Shown here piece by piece: positions 51,478 through 60,430 of a stretch of DNA of 64,000 nucleotides. Location: positions 1,116,001 through 1,180,000 of the forward strand of contig NZ_JAAMOZ010000001.1 of assembly GCF_011758645.1 (NCBI RefSeq), in the 5' to 3' direction. Under the pieces are notes generated by a model, which was given only the letters and a program-made list of their open reading frames with translations, was not told the origin of the DNA and did no database searches. This stretch comes from Brooklawnia cerclae (GTDB taxonomy: Bacteria > Actinomycetota > Actinomycetes > Propionibacteriales > Propionibacteriaceae). The position numbers were made by a program, and so were the translations under genes. The stretch's first letter is position 1. Each line of letters opens with the position of its first letter.

Positions 51478-52671
51478 GTGAGTTCTGCTGAGGCCCGCCG
51501 GCGAAAAGTGAGCGCCAATCACCATACCGCGCCGAGTGGCTGCTACCTCGACCACGCGGCCGGTTCGCCCCTTCGTCCGCAGGCCCGTGCCGCGATGGCC
51601 GACAATGCCGACATGGTCGGCAACCCGGCCGCGCTTCACGGCGCCGGGCGTGCTGCCCGCGCTCTGCTGGAGGACAGCCGCGAGCAGTTGGCCGCTCTGG
51701 TGGGTGCTCAGCCGGACGAGGTCGTGTTCACCTCCGGCGGTAGCGAGGCCGACACCATCGCCGTGCTCCAGGGAGCCGCGTCGCGGGGGGAGGACCGCCC
51801 GGGCGTCCTGGTCGGTGCGATCGAACACCCCGCCGTCGGGGCGTCCGCGGGGCTGCTCGGTGCGCGCGTCGGCCTGATTCCCGTGGACGCGGGCGGGCAG
51901 ACCGATCTGGGCGAGCTGGAACGGCTCCTGACGGCCGATGCGCCGGCGGTGGGGCTCGTCAGCCTCATGTGGGTGAACAACGAGCTCGGCACCGTGCAGC
52001 CCGTGGGCCGTGCCGCCGGGCTCGCCGGGCGCGCGGGTGCGTTGTTCCACACCGATGCGGTGCAGGCGCTGGGGCAGGTGCGGGTGCGCTTCGGCGAATG
52101 CGGGGCCGACCTCATGAGCCTGTCTGCGCACAAGGTCGGCGGGCCCGTGGGCATCGGGGCGCTGATCGTGCGCCGCGGGGTCTCCCTGCCGGCGTGGGGG
52201 CTGGGCGGACGCCAGGAGGGCGGTCTGCGATCGGGCACCCAGGCCGCCGTGCTCGCGGCCGGGTTCGCCGCGGCGGCGGCACGCGCGGTGGACGACCTCA
52301 CGGACGACCCCGACCGCTATCTGCGGCTGCGGGAGCGCCTCGTGGCCGGGCTGGGCAGTGTTCGCGGGACGACCGTCAACGGGGACGATCCGGTCGGCGG
52401 CGCGATCGTCAACGTCACGTTCGACGCCACGAGTGCCGAGGACGTCACGTTCCTGCTCGACCAGCAGGGGATCTGGGCGTCCACCGGCTCGGCCTGCAGG
52501 GCCGGGGTCCATGGGCCGAGCGAGGTCCTGCTGGCGATGGGCCGTGACGACGCGGCCGCGCGGGCGAGCGTCAGGTTCTCGATGGGATGGACGACGACAC
52601 CCGACGACATCGACCACCTGCTGGGTGTGCTGCCGGGCGTCGTGGAACGGGCTCGCCGCGTGCCGCACTGA
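51478..52671 (+). CDS. Cysteine desulfurase, IscS/NifS family
   Basis: A 397-residue pyridoxal-phosphate enzyme that removes sulfur from cysteine for Fe-S clusters and tRNA thiolation. YLDHAAGSPLRPQA opens the core, FTSGGSEADTIAV follows, and the cofactor Lys is K219 (SLSAHKVGGPVG). The active-site Cys is C340 in STGSACRAGVHGPSEV, with the loop of class I enzymes. The first 20 residues (EARRRKVSANHH) are an extension. In actinobacteria this gene is usually close to mnmA, as here (4 kb away), so sulfur transfer to MnmA for 2-thiouridine in tRNA is likely. The GTG start is leaderless. The 3' end is followed by tandem 19-bp repeats. Confidence 0.92.
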   Translation: MSSAEARRRKVSANHHTAPSGCYLDHAAGSPLRPQARAAMADNADMVGNPAALHGAGRAARALLEDSREQLAALVGAQPDEVVFTSGGSEADTIAVLQGAASRGEDRPGVLVGAIEHPAVGASAGLLGARVGLIPVDAGGQTDLGELERLLTADAPAVGLVSLMWVNNELGTVQPVGRAAGLAGRAGALFHTDAVQALGQVRVRFGECGADLMSLSAHKVGGPVGIGALIVRRGVSLPAWGLGGRQEGGLRSGTQAAVLAAGFAAAAARAVDDLTDDPDRYLRLRERLVAGLGSVRGTTVNGDDPVGGAIVNVTFDATSAEDVTFLLDQQGIWASTGSACRAGVHGPSEVLLAMGRDDAAARASVRFSMGWTTTPDDIDHLLGVLPGVVERARRVPH

Positions 52672-52686
52672 GCGACACGCGGCGTC

Positions 52687-52742
52687 CCTTCGACAGGCTC
52701 AGGGGCCTTCGACAGGCTCAGGGGCCTTCGACAGGCTGGGGG
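52687..52742. repeat. Three tandem 19-bp units CCTTCGACAGGCTCAGGGG
   Basis: Two exact 19-bp copies (52687-52705, 52706-52724) and a third truncated one (from 52725) fill the gap between the convergent cysteine desulfurase and sugar-binding protein genes. The core CTTCGACAGGCTCAG is also in both arms of the palindromic element at 28.8 kb, so it belongs to a dispersed repeat family in this genome. Its function is unknown. Confidence 0.85.
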
Positions 52743-52746
52743 AGTG

Positions 52747-54108
52747 TTACTTGAGCTTGGGTTCGACGTCGCGCTTGTAGATGGTCTCGAGGGTGTCCTT
52801 CAGCGCCTGCATGGTGGTGGCCACGTCTGCGCCCTCGTTCATGAGTTGAGCGCACGACTTGGCCATCTCCTGGTCGGCGCCGGGCAGGAACACACGGCCG
52901 TAGTCCTGGCTCTTGGTGACCTTGAGCTGGTTGATCGCGACCTCGATCTGGGGCGTCGAGCTGAGCACGTCGGACATGTCCGCGGTCGTGCGCACGGGCA
53001 TGTAGCCGGTCGCCTTGGAGAACAGAGCGGCGTTGTCGGCATTGGTGGCGAAGCTCACGAACTTGGCCGCGGCGAGCTGGCGCTCCGGCGAGGTCTTCTT
53101 CGCGATGACCAGGCCGGCACCACCGGTGGGGCAGACCCCTGTGGTGGCCTTGGGGCCACCGGGCAGGAAGCCGACCCCGAGCTCGATCCCGTTCTCCTTG
53201 GCGGAGCTGAGGGCGCCGACGAGATCGCCGGTGGAGCTGACCGTGGCGCTGACCGCACCGGCCACGAGGTCGGCGATCGCGTTCTTGGACGAGACGCCCG
53301 CCGCGCCGTCCTTGGCGATGGAGTCCTGAACCTGCTGCATCGCGGCGATCGCGGCGTCGTCGGCGCACGTGATGGTCCAGCCGTCCGACCAGCCGGTGCC
53401 GCGTCCCCACAGGAGGTTCTGGAACGTCCACCCGGCGTAGCCGTCGAGGGCCGGGTACTGGTACGGCTGGAGGTAACCGCTGGTCGACGCGTTGGCCGAC
53501 TTCAGCGGGGCGACCCATTCCTCGAAGAACTCCTCCCAGGTCTCGGGCGCACGATCCGGCAGGCCCGCAGCCGCGAGGTGCGCCTTGTTGTAGTAGAAGA
53601 GCGGGGTCGACCGGGCGAACGGCACGGCCCAGTGATCGTCCCCGTAGAGGTAGTCGTCGAACAGGGTGGTGTGGTACTCGCTGGTGTCGTTCCCGGCCGC
53701 GGAGAGCAGATCGGGGGTCAGCGGGATGACCTGGTCGTTGATCGCGAAGCGGAACCACCACACGTCCGAGGCGACGACGATGTCGGAGATCTCCGTGCCG
53801 GCCTGCTGCGTCTGGAACTTGGCGGCGACCTCCTCGTAGTTCGCGCCGCCGGTGATGAGCTCGACCTTGATACCGGTCTCGGCCTCGAAGGCCTCGATGA
53901 TCTGCTTCTCGGCCTCCTCGGACTTGCCGGGGTGGCTGGACAGCCACGAGATGGAGTCGGCGGGGGTGACCGAGGTCCAGTCGGTGGCGGCCGACGACGA
54001 GCTGGAGCCCGAGCCGGTGGACGGGCCGGCGCAACTGGCGAGCGCGGCGGTGGCGAGGCTCGCCCCACCGAGCGCGAGGAAGCTGCGTCGATTCATGAAT
54101 GCGGGCAT
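52747..54108 (-). CDS. ABC transporter sugar-binding lipoprotein (family 1)
   Basis: A 453-residue extracellular solute-binding protein. The N-terminus has a twin-arginine motif (NRRSFLALGG) followed by the lipobox LASC (Cys at about residue 26), so it is probably exported folded by Tat and lipid-anchored. The mature part follows the maltose-binding-protein type 1 fold (AFEAETGIKVELITGGANYEE, PETWEEFFEEWVAPLK, FLPGADQEMAKSCAQLMNEG). It delivers an oligosaccharide or similar sugar to the two permeases next to it. ATG 54108 is preferred because an AGAGAGAG sequence lies 11 bases upstream; GTG 54120 and ATG 54096 are alternatives. The substrate is not readable from the sequence. Confidence 0.9.
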   Translation of the reverse strand: MPAFMNRRSFLALGGASLATAALASCAGPSTGSGSSSSSAATDWTSVTPADSISWLSSHPGKSEEAEKQIIEAFEAETGIKVELITGGANYEEVAAKFQTQQAGTEISDIVVASDVWWFRFAINDQVIPLTPDLLSAAGNDTSEYHTTLFDDYLYGDDHWAVPFARSTPLFYYNKAHLAAAGLPDRAPETWEEFFEEWVAPLKSANASTSGYLQPYQYPALDGYAGWTFQNLLWGRGTGWSDGWTITCADDAAIAAMQQVQDSIAKDGAAGVSSKNAIADLVAGAVSATVSSTGDLVGALSSAKENGIELGVGFLPGGPKATTGVCPTGGAGLVIAKKTSPERQLAAAKFVSFATNADNAALFSKATGYMPVRTTADMSDVLSSTPQIEVAINQLKVTKSQDYGRVFLPGADQEMAKSCAQLMNEGADVATTMQALKDTLETIYKRDVEPKLK

Positions 54109-54151
54109 GGTTGTATGCACTCTCTCTTTCTGGATGAAGGTTTCCTCGCGC

Positions 54152-55102
54152 TCAGCCGGTGACTGAGCCCTGTGTGAGCCCTGCGACGACGTATCGCTGC
54201 AGGAACGTGAAGACGATGAGGATGGGCAGGATCACGATCACCGACCCGGCCATGAGGACGCCCCAGTTCTGGGAGCCGGAATCGGTGTTGGTGAGCAGGG
54301 TCAGGCCGACCGGAAGGGTCATCATGGAGGGCTTGTCGGTGATGATCAGGGGCCACAGGTAGTCGTTCCACTCGTTGACGATCGTGACGAGGGCGACGGT
54401 TGCGATGCTGGGTGTCGAGATCGGCACGGCCATCCGCCACAGGCGTTGCCAGTGGCCGGCGCCGTCGATCTCGGCCGCCTCGAACATCGACTTCGGCAGG
54501 GTGCTGAAGTGCTGGCGCAGCAGGAAGGTGCCGAACGCCGTGCCCAGCCCCGGCACGATGATCCCCCAGTAGGTGTTCAGGCCGCCCAGGGACGCGATGA
54601 GTGCGTAGTTGGGCAGCACCGCGACCTGCGGCGGCACCATGAGCGCCACCAGGATGAGGATGAAGATCACGTTCTTGAAGGGAAACCGGATGAAGACCAG
54701 GGCATAGGCCGTCAGGATCGACAGCAGCGTCTTGATGGTGGCGCCCACCACCGTGACGAGTACCGAGTTCGCGAAGAACCTGGCGAAGGGCACCGAACGG
54801 GCCGCCTCCGCGTAGTTCTCCCACGACGGGTCGCGGGGCCACACGCTCAGCGTGGTGGTGATGATCTCGGACGGTGATTTGAAGGACGACAGCACCATCC
54901 ACAGCAGCGGCAGGCTGACGATGAGCATCGCCAGCAGCAGGGGAAGGTATCCGCCGAGGATGCGAGTGGCCAGCCGATGACCCCGATGGCCGCTCTGGGC
55001 GCGGTGCTCGGGCTCGCGGTGATCCGGCCGTGCCGGACGCCGGGATGTCTCCGCCGGGCTGTTGCCGCGGCGGGCGATGGTGGAGGTCGGTGACGCGCTC
55101 AT
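54152..55102 (-). CDS. ABC sugar transporter permease (MalG/UgpE type)
   Basis: A 316-residue inner-membrane permease with six predicted helices. The EAA loop is EAAEIDGAGHWQRLWRMAVP, the contact site for the ATPase subunit. The first 45 residues are Arg/His/Pro-rich and cytoplasmic, longer than usual. The ATG at 55102 overlaps the end of the partner permease by four bases. It belongs with the binding protein downstream (43 bases) in a CUT1-type importer. Confidence 0.92.
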   Translation of the reverse strand: MSASPTSTIARRGNSPAETSRRPARPDHREPEHRAQSGHRGHRLATRILGGYLPLLLAMLIVSLPLLWMVLSSFKSPSEIITTTLSVWPRDPSWENYAEAARSVPFARFFANSVLVTVVGATIKTLLSILTAYALVFIRFPFKNVIFILILVALMVPPQVAVLPNYALIASLGGLNTYWGIIVPGLGTAFGTFLLRQHFSTLPKSMFEAAEIDGAGHWQRLWRMAVPISTPSIATVALVTIVNEWNDYLWPLIITDKPSMMTLPVGLTLLTNTDSGSQNWGVLMAGSVIVILPILIVFTFLQRYVVAGLTQGSVTG

Positions 55103-56013
55103 GCGTAGTGCACCTTTCGTTCCACGAAGCGGATCTGGACGATCGTCGCCAGCAGCAGGAAGACGAACAGGACGACAGAGATCGCCGCCGAGTAGCCGGC
55201 CCGGTTGTAGGTGCTGAACGCCTGTAGGTAGGCCTCGTAGATCAGGGTCCCGACGCCGCGTCCGCTCGGGACCATGATCCGGAGGATGTCGAACGCCTGG
55301 AGGGAGCTCAGCAGCGTCGTGATGAGCAGGAAGAAGGACGACGGCGACAACAGCGGGAGGGTGATCGACCAGAAGCGGCGCATCGGGCCCGCCCCGTCGA
55401 CGGCCGCGGCCTCCATGAGGTCCTTCGGCACGGCCTGCATGCCCGCGAGGTACACCACGGCGCAGTAGCCGAGGTTCTTCCAGACGTAGACGATGATGAC
55501 CATCAGCAACGCCAGGTCGGGATTGTTGATCCATTGAGGGCTGGCCAGGCCGATCGCTCGCAGGAGGGCAGCGAGCGCCCCGTACACGGGGTCGAAGATG
55601 AACAGCCACACCAGGCCGACGCCCACGCCCGAGAGCACGTAGGGGGCGAAGACCGCGGCGCGGGCAACCGGTGCGCCGCGGACCTTGAGGTTCAACGCGA
55701 CGGCCACGAGGAGCCCGAGGAGCATGGAGCCCCCCACGGTGGCGAGGGTGAAGACCGCGGTCGTCCGGAGCACCACCGGGGCGTCGCCGGAGGTGAAGAA
55801 CTCGGCGTAGTTCCTGAACCCGACCCGTGTGGCTTCCTCCGCGCCGAGCGTCCAGTCGAGGGTGGAGTAGTTGAGGTTGGCCAGCAGCGGCCTGTACGTG
55901 AAGATCGCGATCAAGAGGATGTTCGGCGCGGCGAAGGCGAGGAACAACAAGGCCTCCCGCCGCTTTCGCGCCGTCCAGTAACCCTGTGCTGCGACCGGTG
56001 GTGTATTGCTCAT
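55099..56013 (-). CDS. ABC sugar transporter permease (MalF/UgpA type)
   Basis: A 304-residue permease with six membrane helices and the EAA motif EAAAVDGAGPMRRFWSITLP. It is the first gene of the transporter operon and pairs with the MalG-type permease, which it overlaps by four bases. The start ATG 56013 (MSNTPPVAAQ) has a GGGAAAGG ribosome binding site; the ORF extends upstream without support. No ATPase (MsmK/UgpC type) is adjacent, so the importer probably uses a shared ATPase encoded elsewhere. A 250-base gap to mnmA holds the operon promoter. Confidence 0.92.
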   Translation of the reverse strand: MSNTPPVAAQGYWTARKRREALLFLAFAAPNILLIAIFTYRPLLANLNYSTLDWTLGAEEATRVGFRNYAEFFTSGDAPVVLRTTAVFTLATVGGSMLLGLLVAVALNLKVRGAPVARAAVFAPYVLSGVGVGLVWLFIFDPVYGALAALLRAIGLASPQWINNPDLALLMVIIVYVWKNLGYCAVVYLAGMQAVPKDLMEAAAVDGAGPMRRFWSITLPLLSPSSFFLLITTLLSSLQAFDILRIMVPSGRGVGTLIYEAYLQAFSTYNRAGYSAAISVVLFVFLLLATIVQIRFVERKVHYA

Positions 56014-56227
56014 TCGGCCTTTCCCTGTGACCAACTCGTGTGAACCCGAACAGATGCAACCACCGTCCTGGCAGGGTGCGCCATTGGTTTGGGGGATTGT
56101 TGTACGAGGGTTCACGACTCCGTCACCATCGTGTCGACAAGGGTTTTCCTTCTAGCCCGCCGGTGCCCGACGGCCGGGTCTGCGGCGACGACCGGCCGGG
56201 GACGAGCCGTCGGGTGGTCGGGCTTCC

Positions 56228-56233
56228 TACAAT
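56228..56233 (+). promoter_or_regulatory. -10 hexamer TACAAT before mnmA
   Basis: TACAAT lies about 30 bases before the mnmA ATG, leaving a leader of roughly 24 bases that holds a GGAAGGGGG ribosome binding site. It is in the 250-base divergent region between mnmA and the sugar permease operon, which also carries the block TGAACCC twice: on the plus strand near 56041 and in inverted orientation (GGGTTCA) at 56110-56116. Confidence 0.4.
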
Positions 56234-56263
56234 CGATGAGGAGTCATCGGTGGAAGGGGGAGC

Positions 56264-57361
56264 ATGAGAGTCTTGTCGGCCATGTCGGGTGGCGTCGACT
56301 CGTCGGTCGCGACGGCCAGGTTGATCGCGGCGGGTCACGAGGTGACGGGCGTCCACCTGGCGCTGTCGCGCACCCCGCTCGCCCAGCGTGCGGGCTCACG
56401 GGGCTGTTGTTCGCTCGCCGACGTCCACGATGCGCGCCGGGTGGCGGACCGGCTGGGCATCGACTTCTACGTCTGGGATTTCTCCGAGCGTTTCGCCACT
56501 GACGTGATCGACGACTTCCTGGACGAGTACGCGTCCGGGCGTACTCCCAACCCCTGCCTGCGCTGCAACGAGCGCATCAAGTTCGCCGCCCTGCTCGAGC
56601 GCGGCTTGGCTCTGGGCTTCGACGCGGTGGCGACGGGCCACTACGCCCGGCTGGTGCGCGGTGCCGACGGTGTGGAGCTGTGGAGGGCTGCCGATGCTGC
56701 CAAGGATCAGTCGTATGTGCTGGGAGTCCTCGACCAGCAGCAACTGGCGCACAGCCTGTTCCCCCTGGGCGACTCGGTGAAGGCCGACGTGCGCGCGGAG
56801 GCCGCTGCACTGGGTCTGGCCGTGGCCGACAAGCCCGACTCCACGGACATCTGCTTCATCCCCGACGGCGACACCGCGGGCTTCCTCACCGAGAAGCTGG
56901 GGACGCGGCCAGGGCGGATCGTCGACGAGAACGGCACCGACCTCGGCGTCCACCAGGGGACCTTCCGGTACACGATCGGCCAGCGCAGGGGGCTGAACCT
57001 GGGGATCCCGGCGGTCGACGGACGTCCCCGCTATGTCGTCGACCTCGATCCCGACTCGGGGAAGGTCGTCGTCGGCGGGGCGGAGGCACTCGAGGTGGGC
57101 CGCCTGCGCGGCATCCGTCCCACATGGACCGGCGGGCGTCCCGACGGGGTCTGGCGCGGTCTGGTGCAGGTACGAGCACACGGCCGGGCCATGCCCGCCA
57201 GCATCGAGGCCGTCGCCGACGGGGTCTCGATCGAGCTGGACGAGCCCTGCCGTGGCGTCGCACCCGGTCAGTACGTGATCTGCTACGAGGCGGACCGAGT
57301 GGTGGGGAGCGCCGTCATCTCCGCCACCGATCGCGCGCTGAACGCTGGGGCCCGCGCGTGA
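56264..57361 (+). CDS. mnmA: tRNA-specific 2-thiouridylase MnmA
   Basis: A 365-residue enzyme that thiolates U34 of Lys, Glu and Gln tRNAs. The ATP pyrophosphatase P-loop is [11 protein letters not shown] near the N-terminus. The two catalytic Cys are C98 (in NPCLRC, with C101) and C197 ([11 protein letters not shown]). [14 protein letters not shown] and [14 protein letters not shown] are tRNA- and substrate-binding segments. It has a good ribosome binding site. The sulfur comes from a cysteine desulfurase, most likely the one encoded 4 kb upstream. The stop overlaps the GTG start of the MetE-like gene by four bases. Confidence 0.96.
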   Translation: MRVLSAMSGGVDSSVATARLIAAGHEVTGVHLALSRTPLAQRAGSRGCCSLADVHDARRVADRLGIDFYVWDFSERFATDVIDDFLDEYASGRTPNPCLRCNERIKFAALLERGLALGFDAVATGHYARLVRGADGVELWRAADAAKDQSYVLGVLDQQQLAHSLFPLGDSVKADVRAEAAALGLAVADKPDSTDICFIPDGDTAGFLTEKLGTRPGRIVDENGTDLGVHQGTFRYTIGQRRGLNLGIPAVDGRPRYVVDLDPDSGKVVVGGAEALEVGRLRGIRPTWTGGRPDGVWRGLVQVRAHGRAMPASIEAVADGVSIELDEPCRGVAPGQYVICYEADRVVGSAVISATDRALNAGARA

Positions 57362-58353
57362 GGGTCACGGGTCTGGGGTCGATGCCCGGTGATGACATGC
57401 GCGAGACGGTGCGCGTCGTGCGCGACCTGTTGCCCGACATCTTCGCCTGGCCCGAGCTGCCGGGGCGCGGCCCTGCGTCCGGCATGATCGGGCGGACGCT
57501 CGGCCTGCTCGGCCAGCCGTGCGTCCTCGACGCCGACGGGTGGCGCCTCGCGAGTGCCGTCAGTGCTCCCCAGGTCCGGTCCGAACGATGGTGGCACAGC
57601 GACCTGGACGACATCGAGGAGCTGACCCTCGACGCCTCAGCGCCGGTCAAGGTGGCTTTCGCGGGGCCGTGGACGCTGGCCGCCTCCGTGAGGCTGGCCC
57701 ATCCGACCATGGACCACGTGATCGCCGACGAGGGCGCGTGCCGTGACGTGGCGCAGGCCCTCGCCGAGGGCGTCGCGGACCGGGTCGCGACGATCTCGTC
57801 CCGGCTCGGCCGTCCTGTGCTCGTCCAACTGGACGAGCCTGCCGCCCCGGCCGTGCTGGGCGGCACCCTGCCGACGTTCTCGGGGCTCCACCGGTACCGA
57901 ACTCCGGGGCGGGACGAGGTGGAGGGGGCCTGGCGCCTGGTGGTCGAGGCCGTGGGCGGAATGCCCGCGGTGGAGGGCGTCTGGATGCACTGTTGCGCCC
58001 CCGGTCTCGATCTCGGGGCCATCGAGCGGACCGGGTTCACCGGAGCGGCCCTCGACGCCCGCCACCTGACCGATCGCAGCCTGGACGACGTGGGCGGCTG
58101 GCTGGAGTCGGGGCGCACGCTCGCGCTCGGCGTCGCGCGCACCGACCAGGTGATCGTCCCGCCGGTGGACGGACTGGTCGATGCCGCTGCGGGCCTGCTG
58201 CGCCCGCTCGGGCTCGATCCTGATCTGTTGGACGCGGGAGTCGTCCTCACACCCGCGTGCGGCCTGGGCACCTGGCCGGCGGACGCGGCCCGCGCGGTGC
58301 TGGAACGGCTGGGGTCGGCCGCACCACTGGTCGCCGAGCGACTGCACCGGTGA
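57358..58353 (+). CDS. MetE C-terminal-domain-like protein (cobalamin-independent methionine synthase family)
   Basis: A 331-residue protein of the UROD/MetE-like barrel family. [19 protein letters not shown] opens it, [18 protein letters not shown] and [16 protein letters not shown] contain residues of the zinc-thiol site type, and [11 protein letters not shown] and [10 protein letters not shown] end it. It corresponds in place and size to M. tuberculosis Rv3015c, from memory. It is only half as long as real MetE, so it is not a complete methionine synthase; it may handle a C1 or methyl donor. The GTG start overlaps mnmA (GTGA), so the two are probably co-expressed. Confidence 0.8.
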   Translation: MRVTGLGSMPGDDMRETVRVVRDLLPDIFAWPELPGRGPASGMIGRTLGLLGQPCVLDADGWRLASAVSAPQVRSERWWHSDLDDIEELTLDASAPVKVAFAGPWTLAASVRLAHPTMDHVIADEGACRDVAQALAEGVADRVATISSRLGRPVLVQLDEPAAPAVLGGTLPTFSGLHRYRTPGRDEVEGAWRLVVEAVGGMPAVEGVWMHCCAPGLDLGAIERTGFTGAALDARHLTDRSLDDVGGWLESGRTLALGVARTDQVIVPPVDGLVDAAAGLLRPLGLDPDLLDAGVVLTPACGLGTWPADAARAVLERLGSAAPLVAERLHR

Positions 58354-58382
58354 GGGCCGGGGCGCGTCTACAGTTGGGTGTC

Positions 58383-58592
58383 ATGCGGCAGCTCTTCAGC
58401 AACCTGAACCTCAACGGCGACACGCCGGTCCGCGTCCAGCCGCGGCTCGGGGAGTGGGGCCCGAGGCGCGTGCCCAGCACCACCCAGAAGAAGCGGGCGC
58501 GCCTGTGGGTCGCCGGTGCGTTCTGCGGCGCCGTGACAGCGCTCTTCCTGCTGGGGAACTTCTTCTACAAGCTGCTGATGGGTATCTCCTGA
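58383..58592 (+). CDS. Small single-span membrane protein of unknown function
   Basis: A 69-residue protein with a hydrophilic, Arg-rich N-terminus (RLGEWGPRRVPSTTQKKRAR) and one membrane segment near the end (LWVAGAFCGAVTALFLLGNFFY). TACAGT (58369-58374) lies 8 bases before the ATG and may be a near-leaderless -10. No family is recognised. It lies between the MetE-like gene and the convergent DedA-like gene, at the place where ligA is found in mycobacteria. Confidence 0.6.
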   Translation: MRQLFSNLNLNGDTPVRVQPRLGEWGPRRVPSTTQKKRARLWVAGAFCGAVTALFLLGNFFYKLLMGIS

Positions 58593-58604
58593 GGCGGCCG
58601 CGGC

Positions 58605-59114
58605 TCAGAACCAGTGATCGAAGACGCCCGCCAGCGCGAGTGAGATGACCAGTGAGCGGGCGATCAGGCCGAGCGACATGCTCGCGGCGAACACCGGGAA
58701 CCGGATGCGTGTCGTGGCGGCGAGCAGGGTGGTGGCGTAGTTCGGGGGCAGGCTGACCGACCCCGACATGAACAGTCCCAGCGGTCCCCAGCGGGGATGC
58801 TCGACCACTGCGTCCAACCGCCGGACCAGCGCGCGCCAGCGGGCTCGCAGCGTCCCGGGCTCAGGGGTGGGCCGCGCGATCCCCGCGGACGATCGCAGCC
58901 ACGGCAGCCTGCGTCCCTGGCGCACGGCCAGGAAGAGGATCATCTTGCCCGCTCCCTGGCCGACCCCGAGGCCCAGGCCGAGGGACCATGGGTCGATGAG
59001 GCCGGTGGCGAGGCTCGCCACGATGAACGCCTCGCTGTTGAGCACCGGGATGACCGAACCGAGTGTCGCGTAGGCGAGGGCGACGAGCAGTTGCCACCAG
59101 AACCCGTCGGTCAC
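58605..59114 (-). CDS. DedA/VTT-domain-like small membrane protein
   Basis: A protein of about 169 residues with four or more hydrophobic segments (LVALAYATLGSVIPVLNSEAFIVASLA, GLIARSLVISLALAGVF). The LGVGQGAGKMILFLAVRQG and GSVSLPPNYATTLLAA segments resemble the two half-helix motifs of VTT/DedA proteins, which scramble lipid carriers across the membrane. The GTG at 59114 is preferred because CACACT, near the TANNNT pattern, lies 7 bases upstream. GTG 59144 would add ten hydrophilic residues. It is convergent with the small membrane protein gene. Function unproven. Confidence 0.68.
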   Translation of the reverse strand: MTDGFWWQLLVALAYATLGSVIPVLNSEAFIVASLATGLIDPWSLGLGLGVGQGAGKMILFLAVRQGRRLPWLRSSAGIARPTPEPGTLRARWRALVRRLDAVVEHPRWGPLGLFMSGSVSLPPNYATTLLAATTRIRFPVFAASMSLGLIARSLVISLALAGVFDHWF

Positions 59115-59168
59115 GAGACCAAGTGTGTCAGACGCCCCTATCACGTCCGGTGCCGCGGCGGGGCGGCC

Positions 59169-59786
59169 TCAGTGGGCGAGACGGACGAGCCTGTGCAGGC
59201 GGTGGAGCTCGGAATCGAGGAACTGCGGGCCACCCTGGCGTCCCACGAGGACGATCAGGCCCGTGCCGGTGGGCGCGAGCGCGACTGAGACGTCCCCCCA
59301 TCCCTGAAGCCAGTCGGGCATGTCGAGGGCGTGGGCCTCGTCGAGCGGCGCGAGGGCGGCGATCTGCCCCTCGGTGAGATCGGGGGCGTCCTCGGTGCGG
59401 GCGAGGACGCGGCGTTCCTCCAGGCCGACCACCAGGGCCCAGCGCGAGTGGAACAGGCGCGGCGCGTGCTCGACGAGCAGTTCCAGGGCGCGGGCCCGGT
59501 GAAGGTCCATCTCCTGGGCGATCTCGAGGTCGCTCTCGATGGCCCACTGGTCGGGGTGCCGCGACAACCACAGCACGCGGGTGCCCTCGATCTCGGTGCA
59601 CGCCGAGACCAGCGTGTCGGGCAGCGAGCCCCTCGGCAGGTCGACCATGAAGTCGTCGACGGCGTGGCCGTCACCGCGTTCCACGATCTCGATCGTGTAG
59701 ATGTCGGCCCCTACCGCGCCGATGGCCGATGCCACTTGTCCGAGTGCTCCCGGACGGTCGGGCAGTTCCACGCGCAACATGAGCAT
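59169..59786 (-). CDS. ACT-domain protein
   Basis: A 205-residue protein with an ACT domain at the N-terminus (LMLRVELPDRPGALGQVASAIG, ADIYTIEIVERGDGHAVDDFMVDLP), the usual amino-acid-binding regulatory fold. A C-terminal region without recognised domain follows (LVVGLEERRVLARTEDAPDL, LIVLVGRQGGPQFLDSELHRL). No enzymatic domain is attached, so it is probably a stand-alone sensor. The same gene precedes gatC in the opposite orientation in mycobacteria (Rv3013, from memory), which suggests a link to Gln/Asn-tRNA or amino-acid status. It is divergent from gatC over 344 bases. Confidence 0.82.
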   Translation of the reverse strand: MLMLRVELPDRPGALGQVASAIGAVGADIYTIEIVERGDGHAVDDFMVDLPRGSLPDTLVSACTEIEGTRVLWLSRHPDQWAIESDLEIAQEMDLHRARALELLVEHAPRLFHSRWALVVGLEERRVLARTEDAPDLTEGQIAALAPLDEAHALDMPDWLQGWGDVSVALAPTGTGLIVLVGRQGGPQFLDSELHRLHRLVRLAH

Positions 59787-60130
59787 GGTCGAATAGTGAC
59801 AGCACGTGCTTCCCGGTGCATAACGTTGCGGTTACGGTCAGGTTGCAATGCGCTGTCGGGGGCAGATCGGGACTCTCACGATGCTCGGTGCGGCGGTGAT
59901 GCTGAGCGCTCGGCCTCGCGGGGACGATGAGTTTTCCGGCGGGCCGTATGTGGCACACCGGAATCTCCGGCACCCGTGAGGATCGCACGCGGGTCGCCCC
60001 ACCGCAGCGCGACAGCCGGGCGGGGTGCGTCGTGCGCGGATCGGCGCCTACCGGCGCACGGTCTAGGATGGGCTGTTGTCATGGCGTGAACCATGGCCGG
60101 CATCGTGATTCATTACCCAGGAGTTTCGCA
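59787..60130. other. Divergent promoter region between the ACT gene and gatC
   Basis: This 344-base gap contains a TAGGAT -10 hexamer at 60064-60069 facing gatC. It would give a leader of about 54 bases with the AGGAG ribosome binding site before the GTG at 60131. The leader includes a two-codon ORF (ATG GCG stop at 60081). On the ACT side, CACTAT six bases before the ATG resembles a leaderless -10 with one mismatch. No coding or structured RNA is evident. Confidence 0.45.
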
Positions 60131-60430
60131 GTGGCTCTTACTGCCCAGGACGTGGCGCGGCTGGCCGACCTCGCCCGGATCGAGCTGTCCGACGACGAGC
60201 TCGTCCGGCTGGCACCCCAGTTGGACGTCATCCTCGACGCGGTCGCGAGTGTCGGCCGGGTGGCCGACCTCGACGTGCCGCCCACCTCGCACGCCATCGA
60301 GTTGAGCAACGTCTTCCGCGACGACGAGGTGCGCCCGAGCTGGCCGGCCACCGCCGTGCTGGCCGGCGCACCCGCGGTGGAGGACGAGCGCTTCCGGGTG
60401 CCTCGCGTACTGGACGAGGAGGCCTCGTGA
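60131..60430 (+). CDS. gatC: Asp/Glu-tRNA amidotransferase subunit C
   Basis: A 99-residue subunit of the GatCAB complex that converts misacylated Glu-tRNA(Gln) and Asp-tRNA(Asn) to the correct amides. It has the usual start ([23 protein letters not shown]), an extended belt segment that wraps GatA and GatB, and the end VPRVLDEE. The GTG at 60131 is supported by CCCAGGAG upstream. Its stop overlaps the gatA GTG (GTGA), so the genes are coupled. Confidence 0.95.
   Translation: MALTAQDVARLADLARIELSDDELVRLAPQLDVILDAVASVGRVADLDVPPTSHAIELSNVFRDDEVRPSWPATAVLAGAPAVEDERFRVPRVLDEEAS

Noticed and set aside
51424-52668. Minus-strand extension of glgX over the cysteine desulfurase gene
   Set aside because: The opposite strand carries a complete desulfurase with catalytic Lys and Cys; the glgX ATG at 51423 has a ribosome binding site.
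56014-56263. Possible LacI-type operator between the sugar importer and mnmA
   Set aside because: Only a short shared block (TGAACCC in inverted orientation) was found; no convincing symmetrical operator and no LacI gene nearby.
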